Below are positions 23,763 to 36,989 of a stretch of 64,000 nucleotides of DNA, piece by piece. The stretch covers positions 72,228,201 to 72,292,200 of the forward strand of contig CM059562.1 of the NCBI GenBank assembly GCA_030386875.1, read 5' to 3'. How positions within the stretch are numbered: position 1 is the first letter of the stretch; each line of letters starts with the position of its first letter. The notes below the pieces were generated by a model, which was not told the DNA's origin, did not search any database, and worked only from the letters and a program-made list of their open reading frames with translations. The translations under genes were made by a program, and so were the position numbers. Source of the DNA: Morinoia aosen (Eukaryota > Arthropoda > Malacostraca > Amphipoda > Talitridae).

Positions 23763-24060
23763 ATGAAAGAGCACGAGAAACATGACAGCAAGAAGAAATT
23801 GAGCACTTCGTTTCCTACAATTTCACCGGAATACTCGAGTACAAAATCTTCACTAAGCCCAAATACATACGTACTAACTGGAGCTGAAAGACTCCGTCCG
23901 ATGAAGAACATTAATGAAAGAGCACGATAGACTCGACAGCATGAAGAAAATTTAGCGCTTAATCCAAAAATTTCATTGGAATACTCGAGCACAAAAACTT
24001 CACTAAGCCCAAATACGTACAAACTGGAGCTGCAAGACTCCGTCCCATGAAGAACGTTAT
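23763..24060. repeat. ~150-bp tandem duplication
   Basis: Copies at 23763-23912 and 23913-24060 both begin with ATGAAAGAGCACGA and share GGAATACTCGAG, CTTCACTAAGCCCAAATAC and GACTCCGTCC. Divergence is moderate. Confidence 0.85.
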
Positions 24061-24271
24061 GGAAATAGGTTGAGGCGCTTCAAACGCGTCAGGAGGTATC
24101 AGATGACCTCATTTGTAGAACGAAGGATCGAAATCGGATCAGGAGTGCAACAATGCAGAAAATAGCATATGGAGGGAGATCTAAAACGACTGGGGAGCAG
24201 GCGAGGGAGTCGGGTGCCGAGGGATGAGGGCATGAACGTTGGGGGCTCGATGGGGGAAAGGTATGGAGGTA

Positions 24272-25713
24272 CAGTGGGGGAGGGAAAAATTGGAGTGCAG
24301 TGGGAGAGGGAAAAATTGGAGTGCAGTGGGAGGGAGGGAAAAATTGGAGTGCAGTGGGAGGGAGGGAAAAATTGGAGTGCAGTGGGAGGGAGGGAAAAAT
24401 TGGAGTGCAGTGGGAGGGAGGGAAAAATTGGAGTGCAGTGGGAGGGAGGGAAAAATTGGAGTGCAGTGGGAGGGAGGGAAAAATTGGAGTGCAGTGGGAG
24501 GGAGGGAAAAATTGGAGTGCAGTGGGAGGGAGGGAAAAATTGGAGTGCAGTGGGAGGGAGGGAAAAATTGGAGTGCAGTGGGAGGGAGGGAAAAATTGGA
24601 GTGCAGTGGGAGGGAGGGAAAAATTGGAGTGCAGTGGGAGGGAGGGAAAAATTGGAGTGCAGTGGGAGGGAGGGAAAAATTGGAGTGCAGTGGGAGGGAG
24701 GGAAAAATTGGAGTGCAGTGGGAGGGAGGGAAAAATTGGAGTGCAGTGGGAGGGAGGGAAAAATTGGAGTGCAGTGGGAGGGAGGGAAAAATTGGAGTGC
24801 AGTGGGAGGGAGGGAAAAATTGGAGTGCAGTGGGAGGGAGGGCAAAATTGGAGTGCAGTGGGAGGGAGGGAAAAATTGGAGTGCAGTGGGAGGGAGGGAA
24901 AAATTGGAGTGCAGTGGGAGGGAGGGAAAAATTGGAGTGCAGTGGGAGGGAGGGAAAAATTGGAGTGCAGTGGGAGGGAGGGAAAAATTGGAGTGCAGTG
25001 GGAGGGAGGGAAAAATTGGAGTGCAGTGGGAGGGAGGGAAAAATTGGAGTGCAGTGGGAGGGAGGGAAAAATTTGAGTGCAGTCTGAGGGAGGGAAAAAT
25101 TGGAGTGCAGTGGGAGGGAGGGAAAAATTGGAGTGCAGTGGGAGGGAGGGAAAAATTGGAGTGCAGTGGGAGGGAGGGAAAAATTGGAGTGCAGTGGGAG
25201 GGAGGGAAAAATTGGAGTGCAGTGGGAGGGAGGGAAAAATTGGAGTGCAGTGGGGGGGGAGGGAAAAATTGGAGTGCAGGGGGGGGGGAGGGAAAAATTG
25301 GAGTGCAGTGGGAGGGAGGGAAAAATTGGAGTGCAGTGGGAGGGAGGGAAAAATTGGAGTGCAGTGGGAGAGAGGGAAAAATTGGAGTGCAGTGGGAGGG
25401 AGGGAAAAATTGGAGTGCAGTGGGAGGGAGGGAAAAATTGGAGTGCAGTGGGAGGGAGGGAAAAATTGGAGTGCAGTGGGAGGGAGGGAAAAATTGGAGT
25501 GCAGTGGGAGAGAGGGAAAAATTGGAGTGCAGGGGGGGGGAGGGAAAAATTGGAGTGCAGTGGGAGGGAGGGAAAAATTGGAGTGCAGTGGGAGAGAGGG
25601 AAAAATTGGAGTGCAGGGGGGGGGGGGAGGGAAAAATTGGAGTGCAGTGGGGGGGGGGGGGGAGGGAAAAATTGGAGTGCAGTGGGAGGAGGGAAAAATT
25701 GGAGTACAGTGGG
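24272..25713. repeat. 28-bp G-rich minisatellite, about 51 copies
   Basis: The unit is GGGAGGGAGGG, then A5, then TTGGAGTGCAGT. Copies between 24330 and 25075 are almost all identical; variants collect toward the right end (25250-25690), where G runs grow to 8-12. The plus strand has 14 G and 1 C per unit. Because 28 is not a multiple of three and the unit lacks stops, several frames on both strands stay open and produce spurious proteins of 215-561 codons. Confidence 0.97.
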
Positions 25714-25875
25714 ATGGAGCATAACGGTTGGAGGTGCAGTAATTTGGGGTATGAAAGTTGGGAGTGTAGTGGGAGGAAGTACATGAGTTAGAGGGGAGTG
25801 GGAGGGAGTATAAAGTTTTGAGCTGCAGTGTGTGGAGGTATAAAGTTTGGAGGCATAAAATTCAGAGGTACAGTG
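25714..25875. repeat. Transition zone between the 28-bp and 15-bp arrays
   Basis: Degenerate units here combine words of both neighbours: GTGGGAGGAAGTA and GTGCAGT from the left array, GGAGGTATAAAGTTTGG from the right array. This suggests that both units derive from one ancestral repeat. Confidence 0.7.
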
Positions 25876-27020
25876 TGAGGAGGTATAAAGTTTGGCGGTA
25901 TAGAGTTTGGCGGTATAGAGTTTGGCGGTATAGAGTTTGGCGGTATAGAGTTTGGCGGTATAGAGTTTGGCGGTATAGAGTTTGGCGGTATAGAGTTTGG
26001 CGGTATAGAGTTTGGCGGTATAGAGTTTGGCGGTATAGAGTTTGGCGGTATAGAGTTTGGCGGTATAGAGTTTGGCGGTATAGAGTTTGGCGGTATAGAG
26101 TTTGGCGGTATAGAGTTTGGCGGTATAGAGTTTGGCGGTATAGAGTTTGGCGGTATAGAGTTTGGCGGTATAGAGTTTGGCGGTATAGAGTTTGGCGGTA
26201 TAGAGTTTGGCGGTATAGAGTTTGGCGGTATAGAGTTTGGCGGTATAGAGTTTGGCGGTATAGAGTTTGGCGGTATAGAGTTTGGCGGTATAGAGTTTGG
26301 CGGTATAGAGTTTGGCGGTATAGAGTTTGGCGGTATAGAGTTTGGCGGTATAGAGTTTGGCGGTATAGAGTTTGGCGGTATAGAGTTTGGCGGTATAGAG
26401 TTTGGCGGTATAGAGTTTGGCGGTATAGAGTTTGGCGGTATAGAGTTTGGCGGTATAGAGTTTGGCGGTATAGAGTTTGGCGGTATAGAGTTTGGCGGTA
26501 TAGAGTTTGGCGGTATAGAGTTTGGCGGTATAGAGTTTGGCGGTATAGAGTTTGGCGGTATAGAGTTTGGCGGTATAGAGTTTGGCGGTATAGAGTTTGG
26601 CGGTATAGAGTTTGGCGGTATAGAGTTTGGCGGTATAGAGTTTGGCGGTATAGAGTTTGGCGGTATAGAGTTCGGCGGTATAGAGTTTGGCGGTATAGAG
26701 TTTGGCGGTATAGAGTTTGGCGGTATAGAGTTTGGCGGTATAGAGTTTGGCGGTATAGAGTTTGGCGGTATAGAGTTTGGCGGTATAGAGTTTGGCGGTA
26801 TAGAGTTTGGCGGTATAAAGTTTGGCGGTATAAAGTTTGGCGGTATAAAGTTTGGCGGTATAAAGTTTGGCGGTATAGAATTTAGAGGTATAAAGTTTAG
26901 TGGTATAAAGTTTACACGTATAAAGTTTACAGGTATAAAGTTTAGAGGTATAAAGATTAGAGGTATAAAGTGTGGCGGTATAAAGTTTAGAGGTATAAAG
27001 GTTAGAGGTATAAAGTTTAG
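25876..27020. repeat. 15-bp minisatellite, about 66 near-identical copies plus degenerate edge
   Basis: The unit TTTGGCGGTATAGAG repeats with almost no variation from about 25890 to 26810 (one visible exception, TTCGGCGG, near 26671). From 26811 the unit changes to the TATAAAG variant, then becomes degenerate to about 27020. All open frames across it (for example a five-residue RVWRY periodicity) are products of the repeat. Confidence 0.97.
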
Positions 27021-27040
27021 TAGCGTACAAAACATCCACC

Positions 27041-30000
27041 AGCCGTAAGCAGTGTGAGGGGAAACAAAAGTTGAGGGCGCAGCGCGAGGGAAAGGCCGCA
27101 CGTACCCCAACACGTGACCAAGCCCAGAGGGCGCCTCAGAAGTTCCGCATCAGTCACGGCGATGTAAATCGAACTTAAATCGGAGTGGAAATCTGAGCGA
27201 ATGATAGCCGGTAAATTGAGAAATTCATGGAGACAATGAAAAATAACTAAACGGAATTAGTGAAATAGATAAAGGTCTATTTTGGGTTTTAGTTAGCGTA
27301 GCTACTCAAAGTGTGATTGATCAGTTGCAGCGAGAATCTCAGAGGAATGGAAAATTGTAGCATGGAGCAGATTGACATTGCAGTAATTGTTTGGGGAGAA
27401 ATCCATTGCAAGTTCTAATTCTTTATTGGTAGAAAATGAATGAAATATGTTTGAGGACATCTATTGGACAACTTGAACTTCAACTTAAAACTGACCCGCG
27501 TATAAAACGTGGTTGAATCGCCAAGCAAAGTAAGATGACAAAGGCACTTGTTTCAATTCAGGATGAAACTTAGAATACCTTACTGATGCTTTATTTCCTC
27601 AAAGAATTTTATAATACGTATCGCTGCAGCGCACAAAACGCCTTCTTGTGCCTCAACGGAGTACGCTATCTATAATGCCTCATGAGTGGCATTGTGCGAA
27701 ACCCACATTGCGTCTACATTCGGGACCATTTTGAAGACACACGTGTGCTGTACAGGAGGCGTTGCTTGGCAATTATCGAGTCTTTAGATCACAGCGTCGG
27801 AAATGGCAAAGGGACACAAAGAATTGCTGGTCTTTACAGAAATCTGCAACAAAAAAGGCAACTTCTTGTCCCAAAATACTTGGGCTTAGAATACGTCGCG
27901 ACCCAGTTTCTGGATCGGCTGAGCAGATGGAACATTAGATTTACATTACAGTGTGCATGAGAGATTGAATAGCATAAGAAGCAACTGATTTTGAATTAGA
28001 TCCCAAGATGCCTCCTCGGTTTAAGAATGGATGCGATACTGTCAATGTGGCAACCTATTCTCCAAACTTTCTTCCGCAAATCAGATTTCATTCATTTCTG
28101 GCAAAAACGCACAATTCAATTTCTGTCTAAATAGACGTGTCCAGATTCGTCAATGAGTGCTCTGGTTAGAATATTTCAAATAAAATGATTATTGAACGAC
28201 CACAAACTGCACACCATAAATTTTTTCGTCAGGAATGTTCAATAAAATGTAGGTGAGGAATGGAATTTTGGAACAGGCTCCTTGAATGGAAAGCCCACGA
28301 ATATTAGAAGTTTAAAATGCAACATTCACCAAATGCTACTACTTTATAAATTATAAAATAGGAATTTCAATAAACACGTGAAAACGAAAGGAAACAGAAT
28401 GTACATAACTTAAAGCAAGATAATTACGTCGAATAAATATTCGCTCATACAGTTTTACAATACAAATGAAAAAATGAGTGAAAGGAATATTATACCATCT
28501 TATAACCCAGAGAAAATGGCATATTTTTGAAAAGAAAATTTTCAGAAGTAAAAAATTATCATAGATAAAAAAATACACTGTATGAAAAACAATCGTTTTA
28601 GCGACGTGTTGAATGGCCTAAATAATATTGAACACCAACACAAACCCGACATCTACCAAGAGAATGATAATTTTATTTTTATAAGCAATACAGGTACTAA
28701 ATAAAAATTAAACATATTTCGTCGCTTCTAATCAAAGAAAAAAAACAAAGCCCAATGAATACGAGCAAAAACCCGTTGTCTTGACCTTCGATCATGACAA
28801 ACGTAGCTAAACCAGAAAATAATTACTAAAGAAGAATAAATCATGAAGCCTAGATACTGCTAAGGAAACATCTCTCATCAACATAGCGGGAACATGACCA
28901 CGTCTGTTGCACCAGGGCGTGTCGCGAGACAGACCAGCAGATGGTCGACCAACAAGTCTTCCTGGTTAGAGTCGTGACTTTATCGCATACAATTAAGCCA
29001 AATTAAATCACGTGTTGTGCATCCACATAATGCTGAGTAATCCCAAAAAGCGGAGGTTCAGCGCTATAGCTGCTAATTTCAACAGAGCGTTCGCCCAAGA
29101 ACAGTCGCTCGATTAGCGACCGCGTGCCGATAACAGCCTTATGCTCAAGATAATAAAGGGCCGACTAAAGAACAGGCTGTGCTGAGTTTCAAGGTTTGAA
29201 GGTTTCTTAGTCAGTTATTATGGTCCATTTCATTGCCTTCTTAGAGGAGAACTCCAGGAACTGAAAACCTACGTTGAGAAAATCTGTTTTGGTTGGTGCA
29301 CAATTATTCGCAAGGTCTATCAGAAAAAAGATATTTCAGTTAATCAAGTTGGGATCTTCGTTTCCCATGAGAAATGAACTCGTGCGCCGAATAAGTTCGC
29401 AGAAATAGCACGCAAGCGCCACTTGTTGAGTCACATATCGAAACAATCTAGGCCAAGTTTCGCATTAATTATAGTGACAGGCAATGAAATATGAAAACGA
29501 AGGGGCTAATTCGACGGAAAATCTATGCGCGTGCGTATCGTGACTTACATCATAGAAAAAAGGGGTTTCATGTAAAGAATCACAGCAATTTTGAAAGAAG
29601 TGGCATGAAGTACACATGCTACTAGCAAACGGGTTAACTACCGTAATTCCATATTTTCTAGTAGCACTTCGCTATCTGAGAAAAAATACATGGACCGCTG
29701 TCATCACATGGGCAGAACGAAACTCAAATACGTTACTTTGAATAACGTATATTTTTTACCTAAAAAAGAGAAATTTTGTACATTTTTTTTATCAGTAAAG
29801 CACGCCACTGCATGACTCTTTCAACTCTTTCAATGAGTAGGAAAAGTCCTTGGAAAAATTATATTTTTTAAAACAAATATAAACGTTTAGTGAAAATATG
29901 TAGGTTAATTTCGAAAGATACAAACATCTCATGAATATGCAAAAATTGACCAGAAAATACACAAGAGCAGTAATTATAATTTCATTAGAATGTTGAATTT

Positions 30001-31376
30001 CTATGTGTAATTCGAAAAAAATCTTAAATTTTGGCAGGCATTCAACAGAAAGAAGCCCTTTGTGATTTCACGCGGTTGAAAATATTTAAAAACAGTAAGC
30101 ATTTATTTTAGATACCTCGTGCAAAAATATTCTTTTACGGATTTTAGCAACAAAATCTTCCCGACCACGCGTAAAGCAGCAAGTGTGAATGATGATGTAA
30201 ATGTAAATCTGTAGGTGCACTCACGGCCAGAAGCCGGTATCTGATATGCAGGGAACCACCTTAACATCAATGTATATGTCAAGCAGAGTCATGGTTTGAC
30301 ATATGCTCTTCGCCAACGGTCGCCGAATGGGCGGAGAAATATGCATCTAAATTGGAGTCAATATTGTCTTGTCATCCAGGAGTTGCGAGGTTAAATGCTA
30401 CATCGTAAGATAAGATCTAGAAACTTGCTCCGCGTGGTCGAGAGCCTTTGGTGTGCATATTTACATTTATCCAGGGCGGTTGTCACAGCAATCTTATTGT
30501 TAGCCTTAAACAGTCAGAGGATACATTCTGAAGTTCAAAAATCAGATTCAAATGCAAAATTATTTCCAGGTTATTTGTACAGGAAAACAAGTTCGGTCGA
30601 TTGTATCCAGAATTCAAGCTCCTCGATCGGAATGTAAACGGATATAAAAATGTCACCATTCAGTTCTCCTGATATCTCCCGCGTTAACAATGAGCGGAAG
30701 ACGCATTATACAACGCAGATTGGATCGTAAAAGACAAGATAGGGATTGTGAACGTCAGTGATATGAGTATACTTGAGAGATGCCACACTACAGCTGCTGT
30801 GTCGAGCACAGGAGAAGGCAAAGATGAATAGTATCTGTAAATACAGTGAATTGGGTAAGGCTTTGCTTTTAAATCCTTACATTAATCATCGATCGTGGAT
30901 TCAAGAGCCTCATATTTGACTGAGGATAACCAACAGAGGAATTAATTTGCCATACAATTCATAATCACAGCGTAGCCTCTTCTTATTCGCCATCTTCGGT
31001 GCATCAGTAAAGGGAACGCCTTGAAGCTAAGGCTAAACACACGCCTCTGCAGTACATGATCACTGCCAAATAATAAGCAGCGAATTATTATTTAGAGACA
31101 AACTTTGCGTTTTCATTCTTTCTCGAATCAATAAATTAATTTTTGAATAAAAACCTGGTTAACTTCTCATGTTTCGAATAATTGCCTCTCGTAACACATG
31201 TGTAAAATATTTGATCTTTTGATTTCCGTGAATACTATGTTTTATGCTGAATATTGCTCAATTGTCAAAGGGACGTTTGTAATTTCGAAGCGTGATATAA
31301 AGTGATGCAAAATCATTACGAAAAAAAGGAGATGTAACTCGATAATAGCACACTAAAACAAAAAAATTAAGCACAA
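27041..31376. other. Long intergenic stretch, no gene recognised
   Basis: The longest ATG-initiated frame is 92 codons at 27682-27960, with no domain that I recognise; it could be a chance frame or an old exon. The rest is AT-rich with many stops on both strands and no repeat or element terminus that I could define. Confidence 0.45.
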
Positions 31377-31380
31377 TCAA

Positions 31381-31594
31381 CACATTGACTACGATGGGTT
31401 AAAATAAAGTACAATGTTCAACAAATTCGAAAGGGATTAGCAAATTTATGAATACCAAACATTAACTAGGTCCATTAAATACAATTAACTCAAAAAAGAT
31501 TGTTATAATTTTTCAAACGACCCAGCGATGGGTTGTTTCGCAGCAGGAAAAACCTAAGCACGACCCACCGGTGGGTCGCATCGCAAGCAACGTG
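31381..31594. mobile_element. piggyBac-like MITE, family B, copy 1
   Basis: It begins CACATTGACTACGATGGGTT and ends in GCAAGCAACGTG, whose reverse complement (CACGTTGCTTGCGATG) matches the start, so it has terminal inverted repeats. The flanks TCAA and TTCA look like decayed TTAA target sites. Near the right end is an 18-bp perfect palindrome, CGACCCACCGGTGGGTCG. It has no coding capacity. Confidence 0.7.
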
Positions 31595-32814
31595 TTCAAG
31601 TAAATTAAAGCAACACAGCTCGTTGAATTTACAAGTCAGTTTTTCGTGCGCCTTAATACAAAGAAAAAAAAATGTGTAGGATTACGCATGAAAAACTGGC
31701 ACTTTACTAACGCTAATTTATACGTCAGTTTCTCGTCAACTTGCATGCCAGTTTATCCTGCGCCATCCTGAACTTTGCAGACGCCAATTTTCGCAGAACG
31801 TGTGTCAAAAATGCACTCAAAGCTAGACCAAATAACGAGTTGTGATATTTCAGAGGCTAAATAACCCAATTGAAAATTATCGCCCTTTTCAGATAATAAA
31901 TTAGCCGTTAAAGGTAAAAAAGGCACAAAAGGGCCAAAAATCACGACTTCAAACCGACTCCTACCTATACTTGGCCTATTAGGGCTTGAAAAGGGCCCTT
32001 CATTCAAATGGCCTTTTATAGGTCAAGTCAATGACTGTTTTCGGGCTCATTCGGGTCGTTTAAAGTCGTTTTCAAGCCTTTTTCGACAACCTCTAGCCTC
32101 GTTCAAGTAGTAGAGAAGCCCAAAATGGCCGAGCCTTAGCCGTATCGATGCCCAGAAATAGCCGTTTAACAGGGATTAAAATAAGCGTCATTTGCACTGG
32201 AAAGGGCTAATTTACTGCTTGAAAACGAATATCTCTTGGCCTATAACTGCCTGAAAGCGCTCTGTAAAAGGCTCAGAATTTCAATAGGGAAGTACTTCCC
32301 AATTCACTAGTTCAGTCTGTCAAATATGGAGCGAAAATATTACGAACCTAATCTAGCATGCAATTTTTTCAAGTTGGAAAAATATTTCTATTTTACTTCC
32401 GCTGAGAACCACATTTGTCATTGCAAAATCAGGTCTGTTGAAAAAGCGCTGTGAACTAAACAGCTTCAGGAGTAATTTTCTTGACTCATTTAACTAGTAT
32501 CAAGAAATAGGTATTAGCGAAAGACATTACGAAGTAATCTTATTTGCAAAGCTAAAATCCATTCCCCTTCGCATTTTGTGTGTGCATAATTGCACTGCGT
32601 GCTTACAACTCTGCTTACTAAATTTCTTCGCTCAGATTTCACATGAAAATCTCATTCTGCAGATAAAAGTACCAGAATTTTATGATTTCCCTTACAGCAA
32701 ATGAGAATCTCGCATGTGCTGGAACGCCCGTTTTGACTGTTAGTATGACGACGTGTAACTTTTGTAGTGCCTAAACAAATATTCTCGATTGTCCGGACTT
32801 GAGTACTTTCACCC
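31595..32814. other. Intergenic DNA, no gene recognised
   Basis: Nothing supportable is seen beyond scattered GGCCNTTT-like words around 31880-32080 that do not form a regular array. Confidence 0.4.
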
Positions 32815-32958
32815 ATCAAGATTTTCATCTAGGTAGATATTCATCTAGGTAGATTTTCATCTAGGTAGATTTTCACCTAGGTAGATTTTCATCAAGGTAG
32901 ATTTTCATCAAGGTACGTTTTCTTCTAGGTAGATTATCATCTAGGTAGAATTTTCGCC
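32815..32958. repeat. 16-bp tandem repeat, about nine copies
   Basis: The unit AGATTTTCATCTAGGT repeats with small substitutions. It is short and clean enough to be a polymorphic locus. Confidence 0.88.
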
Positions 32959-35900
32959 TAATTGCAGGCATTATATTCGTTTAACTTTTAACGCAACGAC
33001 ATCGAAAGAGTAAAGAAGGACAAAGAAAACATGCAAATAATATTACAAAGGTTTGAACCTCGGCTCAATAGTGTAGATTTCACAGATTTCGTAGGCCCGA
33101 CCAACTAATCTTAACTGTACATATGAACACAATACTCTTCACCGAGCCGTCCTGCCACCTATCGATTGTTTCATCCACATAAATAGCCCCCTTTAAGAAC
33201 GCCAGTGTATGATTCCCTAGTCCGTTAGCAGTAACACGACCCTTCAGAAGACTCGTCGAAAATCCAAAGAAAAGATGAACGTCAGACGGAATATTTTCAT
33301 TTCTTTGTCGAGTTCTGCGTGACTGCACCAAGACCCGGAAGGCGTCAGCATCCGCACCTCTGGAACGGTTCCGTGCAGTGTGACCGTTGGGCGGATATTT
33401 TAAGCCGACCTTTGTACTAAAAGCGCGTATTCTGGCGGGACCGCATTTCTGTTCGAAAACGCATCTGTTTCTGTTCGACTCTAACTCCAGTCACCTCGTG
33501 CAGCTATTAAGTTGCATTAATTTGGCTGAAACTGAAAAAATATACAAACTTGTGTACACACAACTGTGAGTTATTTAGCCAGCGGTAAATAACACATTCG
33601 AGAAGCCCCTTCTATTATAAACCAGTGTAATTTTACATGAAATATGACATAAAAAACTAATGAAAAGCCATAGCAACACAAAGTAAAATTGAACCACAAA
33701 ACTGCAATCGATAAGACGTGTTTTTAACAACGTTTACCATTAATAAAAACAGAAAAACTTCAGCTCAGAACCAAGATCAATAAATTTTTCGCGTTCTGCA
33801 AAAGTATCAAAACGAGCACGAAAGCAGCGCAAGATCCACACCTCGAATGTGAGGGAAAACCTTCGCAGAAGTTCGAATGCACTGATGATGTAATCTGAAA
33901 ATAATGACCAGCGGAACGGTGCCCACGTCGCGCGCGGTAGCCGCAGGCGCAACGTCGCTCGGGCAGACGTTGCGCCAGCGCAACCGACCGAGGGTGACGC
34001 AACGCATGACGCAACTTCACGCTTTGAGAAGCGAAGCAAAGCAGAACTGAGAGTGTGAAATAAAGCAACGAGCAGCATGAAATTCTTTCGTATGGTTAAA
34101 TATAAATATATTCTTATGTTAATGTAATACAAACAAGAATGTTAGATTAAGTTTGAAAATCAAAGAAATAGAATTTGCATCATTAGAATGTTTAATCAAG
34201 CGAATAGAGAAAAATACTTTCTAATAATTCTAGTACGGAAATACCGTTGAAACTTTTACACTTATATTACACAAAGATGTCAAGTAATATCTAGAAACGT
34301 CCGACACCGCTACTACACAGAACTTTTCGAAGATTACTTATGATAGAAAAATAGTGAAAATAAACGTGCGATTGAAATTAAACGCAAGCATTCGATATTA
34401 AAACCGTTCACATTTATACAGATTATTACCAATTATTTAACTGCAAAAAATCATTTTTCTTCAAAGTAATCACAATTATACCAATTTCAGATCTGAATTT
34501 CATACACCGCAAAAAAATTGCATAGTACACAACAGACAATGTGATATTCCGGCATGGTACTAATAATTGATACCACCATCACAACAATAATGATACCGAC
34601 GCCAAAGCAATAATCCCAAGGTCGTAACAACAACCATTGCAAACGTTTAACAAGAATAGTTGCAATCAAAGGCTTGTTGCAACACTACGACAATGATAGT
34701 TCCAACGCTGCAACAATAATTGTTAAAAGTTACAAAACAGATAATTATTTCAAAAGTACAACAACAATGGTTATACAGTTACAAAACCAGTATAATTAGT
34801 TCAATGATATAATGAGAATTAGATGTTACGATTTGACACCAAATAAAATTCACAGGCAACCGCTGAGCTGAAGGACAACGAGTGTGACAGACGTGACTTC
34901 AACAAATTAGATGAGTACGCAAAAACTTTCGCCTATGACGGCGTTGTAACCTTGGTGAGCGTACGGACTCCTTAGCGGGAGATTCAGTAAGAAAGCCTCC
35001 CGAGACAATGATTGAAAACTGAGAATTCGTCACCCAAGACAAAATTGCTACTGCGTGGTGACATGAACAAGAGTGTTTAATTACTCCATAACTTCTTCCG
35101 GCTGTCCCCCTTTCCTTTTTTGTTCGTTGTAACTTCAATTTTAGGCGATTTGGTCGTATATGGTGAGGTGAATCGTTGTTTGAAATGACTTCGTTGTTGG
35201 CTCCCGTCAATCATGGCTGCCCACGCGAGCCCGAACGGAAGTAAAGCAAGAGGCCGATGAAGACTAGAGTCATCGCTGTCAGTCTGGCAGTAGTTGGTCA
35301 AGGAGATTTCCGGGAGAATTATCACTTCAAATACGATAGTAAGCCCAGATTCGACGAATATGGCAGTCAGAACGATAAATTTGCACGTAGTAAATGATGT
35401 TGGTGATGGTGCCGGCATTCGGAGACTTATGAGTTGCACTTAAATGAAAATTCATTTTAACTACTGGATGAAAATTTGAGCACTATGCCGAAAGGCTTAG
35501 GGCCCTCACGAAAATAAACTGCAATCCAGTGTAAAAAAATATACAAAGAAAAGAGGAAAATAGACATCAAAAATAAAAATCGCAGAAAGGAAATTTTTTA
35601 GAGCTAGTTAATGATAGGGTATTGCAACAAAATAAACACAATCTACCTAAACTCACAATTTGTTTCAAAATAACTTCGATAGACTTAAAACAGATTACGA
35701 TATTTTAAAACATATAACCATATAATCAATCATTCAAGGTATATCAAACCGAATCGGCCAAGAAAATGACGTAAGCTCGTTTAGCAAAAAAAATTGCGGT
35801 CACTCAACTCATTGAAAGTCGACGCCAAAAATATAAAAAAATACGTCTAGGAGTAACAAGCCAGAATTAATAGGTCTGTTAGCCCACCTCAAGCACAAAT

Positions 35901-36989
35901 ATCAATAAATTTGCTCAAGCATAAACTATCCTCCCACGCAAGCACGGTTCACCTTGCTTTTAAAATGTGATGGTTTACCAACCGCCTCCCACTCGAACAG
36001 CAAGCAACCACTTACGCGCTGCCAGTGCGCTATTCTCCGCACGGACTACCTGCTCATTTAAGACCATTGCCATCGTGTCTCGAGAGACATTACCTGTAAA
36101 CTCGAGGTTACTTATGGTAGCCACACGAAATTATTTGAGCAGACATATTATTTGTATCCTGCCTACCGCAGTGGCAACAGGGCACGTTAAGACACTGAGC
36201 TCATTATACCGAATCTCTGGATAGCACAGAAAAAGCAAAGGCAACTAGAAACGTACAATGAACTTTTGTCCCAACCTACGCAAATTTTCAAAATGAGATT
36301 TCTGCAACACTTTCAAGGGTCATAAATTCTCAAAACAATCCGACATCACAACAATAAACATGCAAGAGGCACAGATGAGGTGAACTGAGAATACGACTTT
36401 AAAATTTCGAAATACGGCCATTGGACGCCACTCTGAAAATGAGCTGAAATTCAGACAAGTTTGCGTGCTTTTCTATATTTGTAGCTCTAGTTTGCACGTC
36501 ACATAGTAAATTTGACCCAATAGCAGTGATTTTGTTCACAATGGCTATGAAAACATTAATTTAATTTTCATTTGCGCGAGTCATTATGCGTTCGGGAAAA
36601 CAAGTGTTACTCTCACGTATGCTCTGATTAACCACTATTTTCAACATTCAAGGCTGCCAAGGAAAAATAGTCATAGATTTTTTTATAAAAATTCATTCAC
36701 ATTTATACAATTTATTAAGTATAATTCACATTATACTCTCGAGGCATTTTTAGAAAAAATTGGGTTTCTGTCAGCAACCGTATCTTAGCTTAAAACCTGA
36801 AATCAGAGCATTCATGACCAGATTAAACTCCCATTGAGCTGTCTTCGCTGCCACTATCGCCAATATCGCATACCCAAAAATTGCAGAGCACTCATGCAAT
36901 AAATAATGGTAGAGTCTAAGATTTGTGTGGGCACACGGAGCGCAGCAATTACATGGGGGACAGAGTTCGACAACACCTACAGGGCGTGT
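32959..36989. other. Intergenic DNA with one CpG-rich patch
   Basis: Most is AT-rich and featureless. The patch at about 33890-34030 is CpG-rich and contains a perfect 11-bp inverted repeat (33946-33956 with 33966-33976). Open frames across the patch on the minus strand overlap in several frames, which argues against coding. Around 34560-34790 there are loose AACAATGATA-like repeats without a fixed period. Confidence 0.4.

Noticed and set aside
24099..27113. Reading frames of 215-952 codons across the tandem arrays
   Set aside because: They are by-products of stop-free repeat units, overlap on both strands and in several frames, and show only the repeat period.
27682..27960. 92-codon ATG frame
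   Set aside because: No recognised domain, no neighbouring exon and a length that is not rare by chance in this much DNA.
33740..34132. 130-codon minus-strand frame over the CpG-rich patch
   Set aside because: Three frames overlap there on the same strand, as expected from low stop density in GC-rich DNA; no domain is recognisable.
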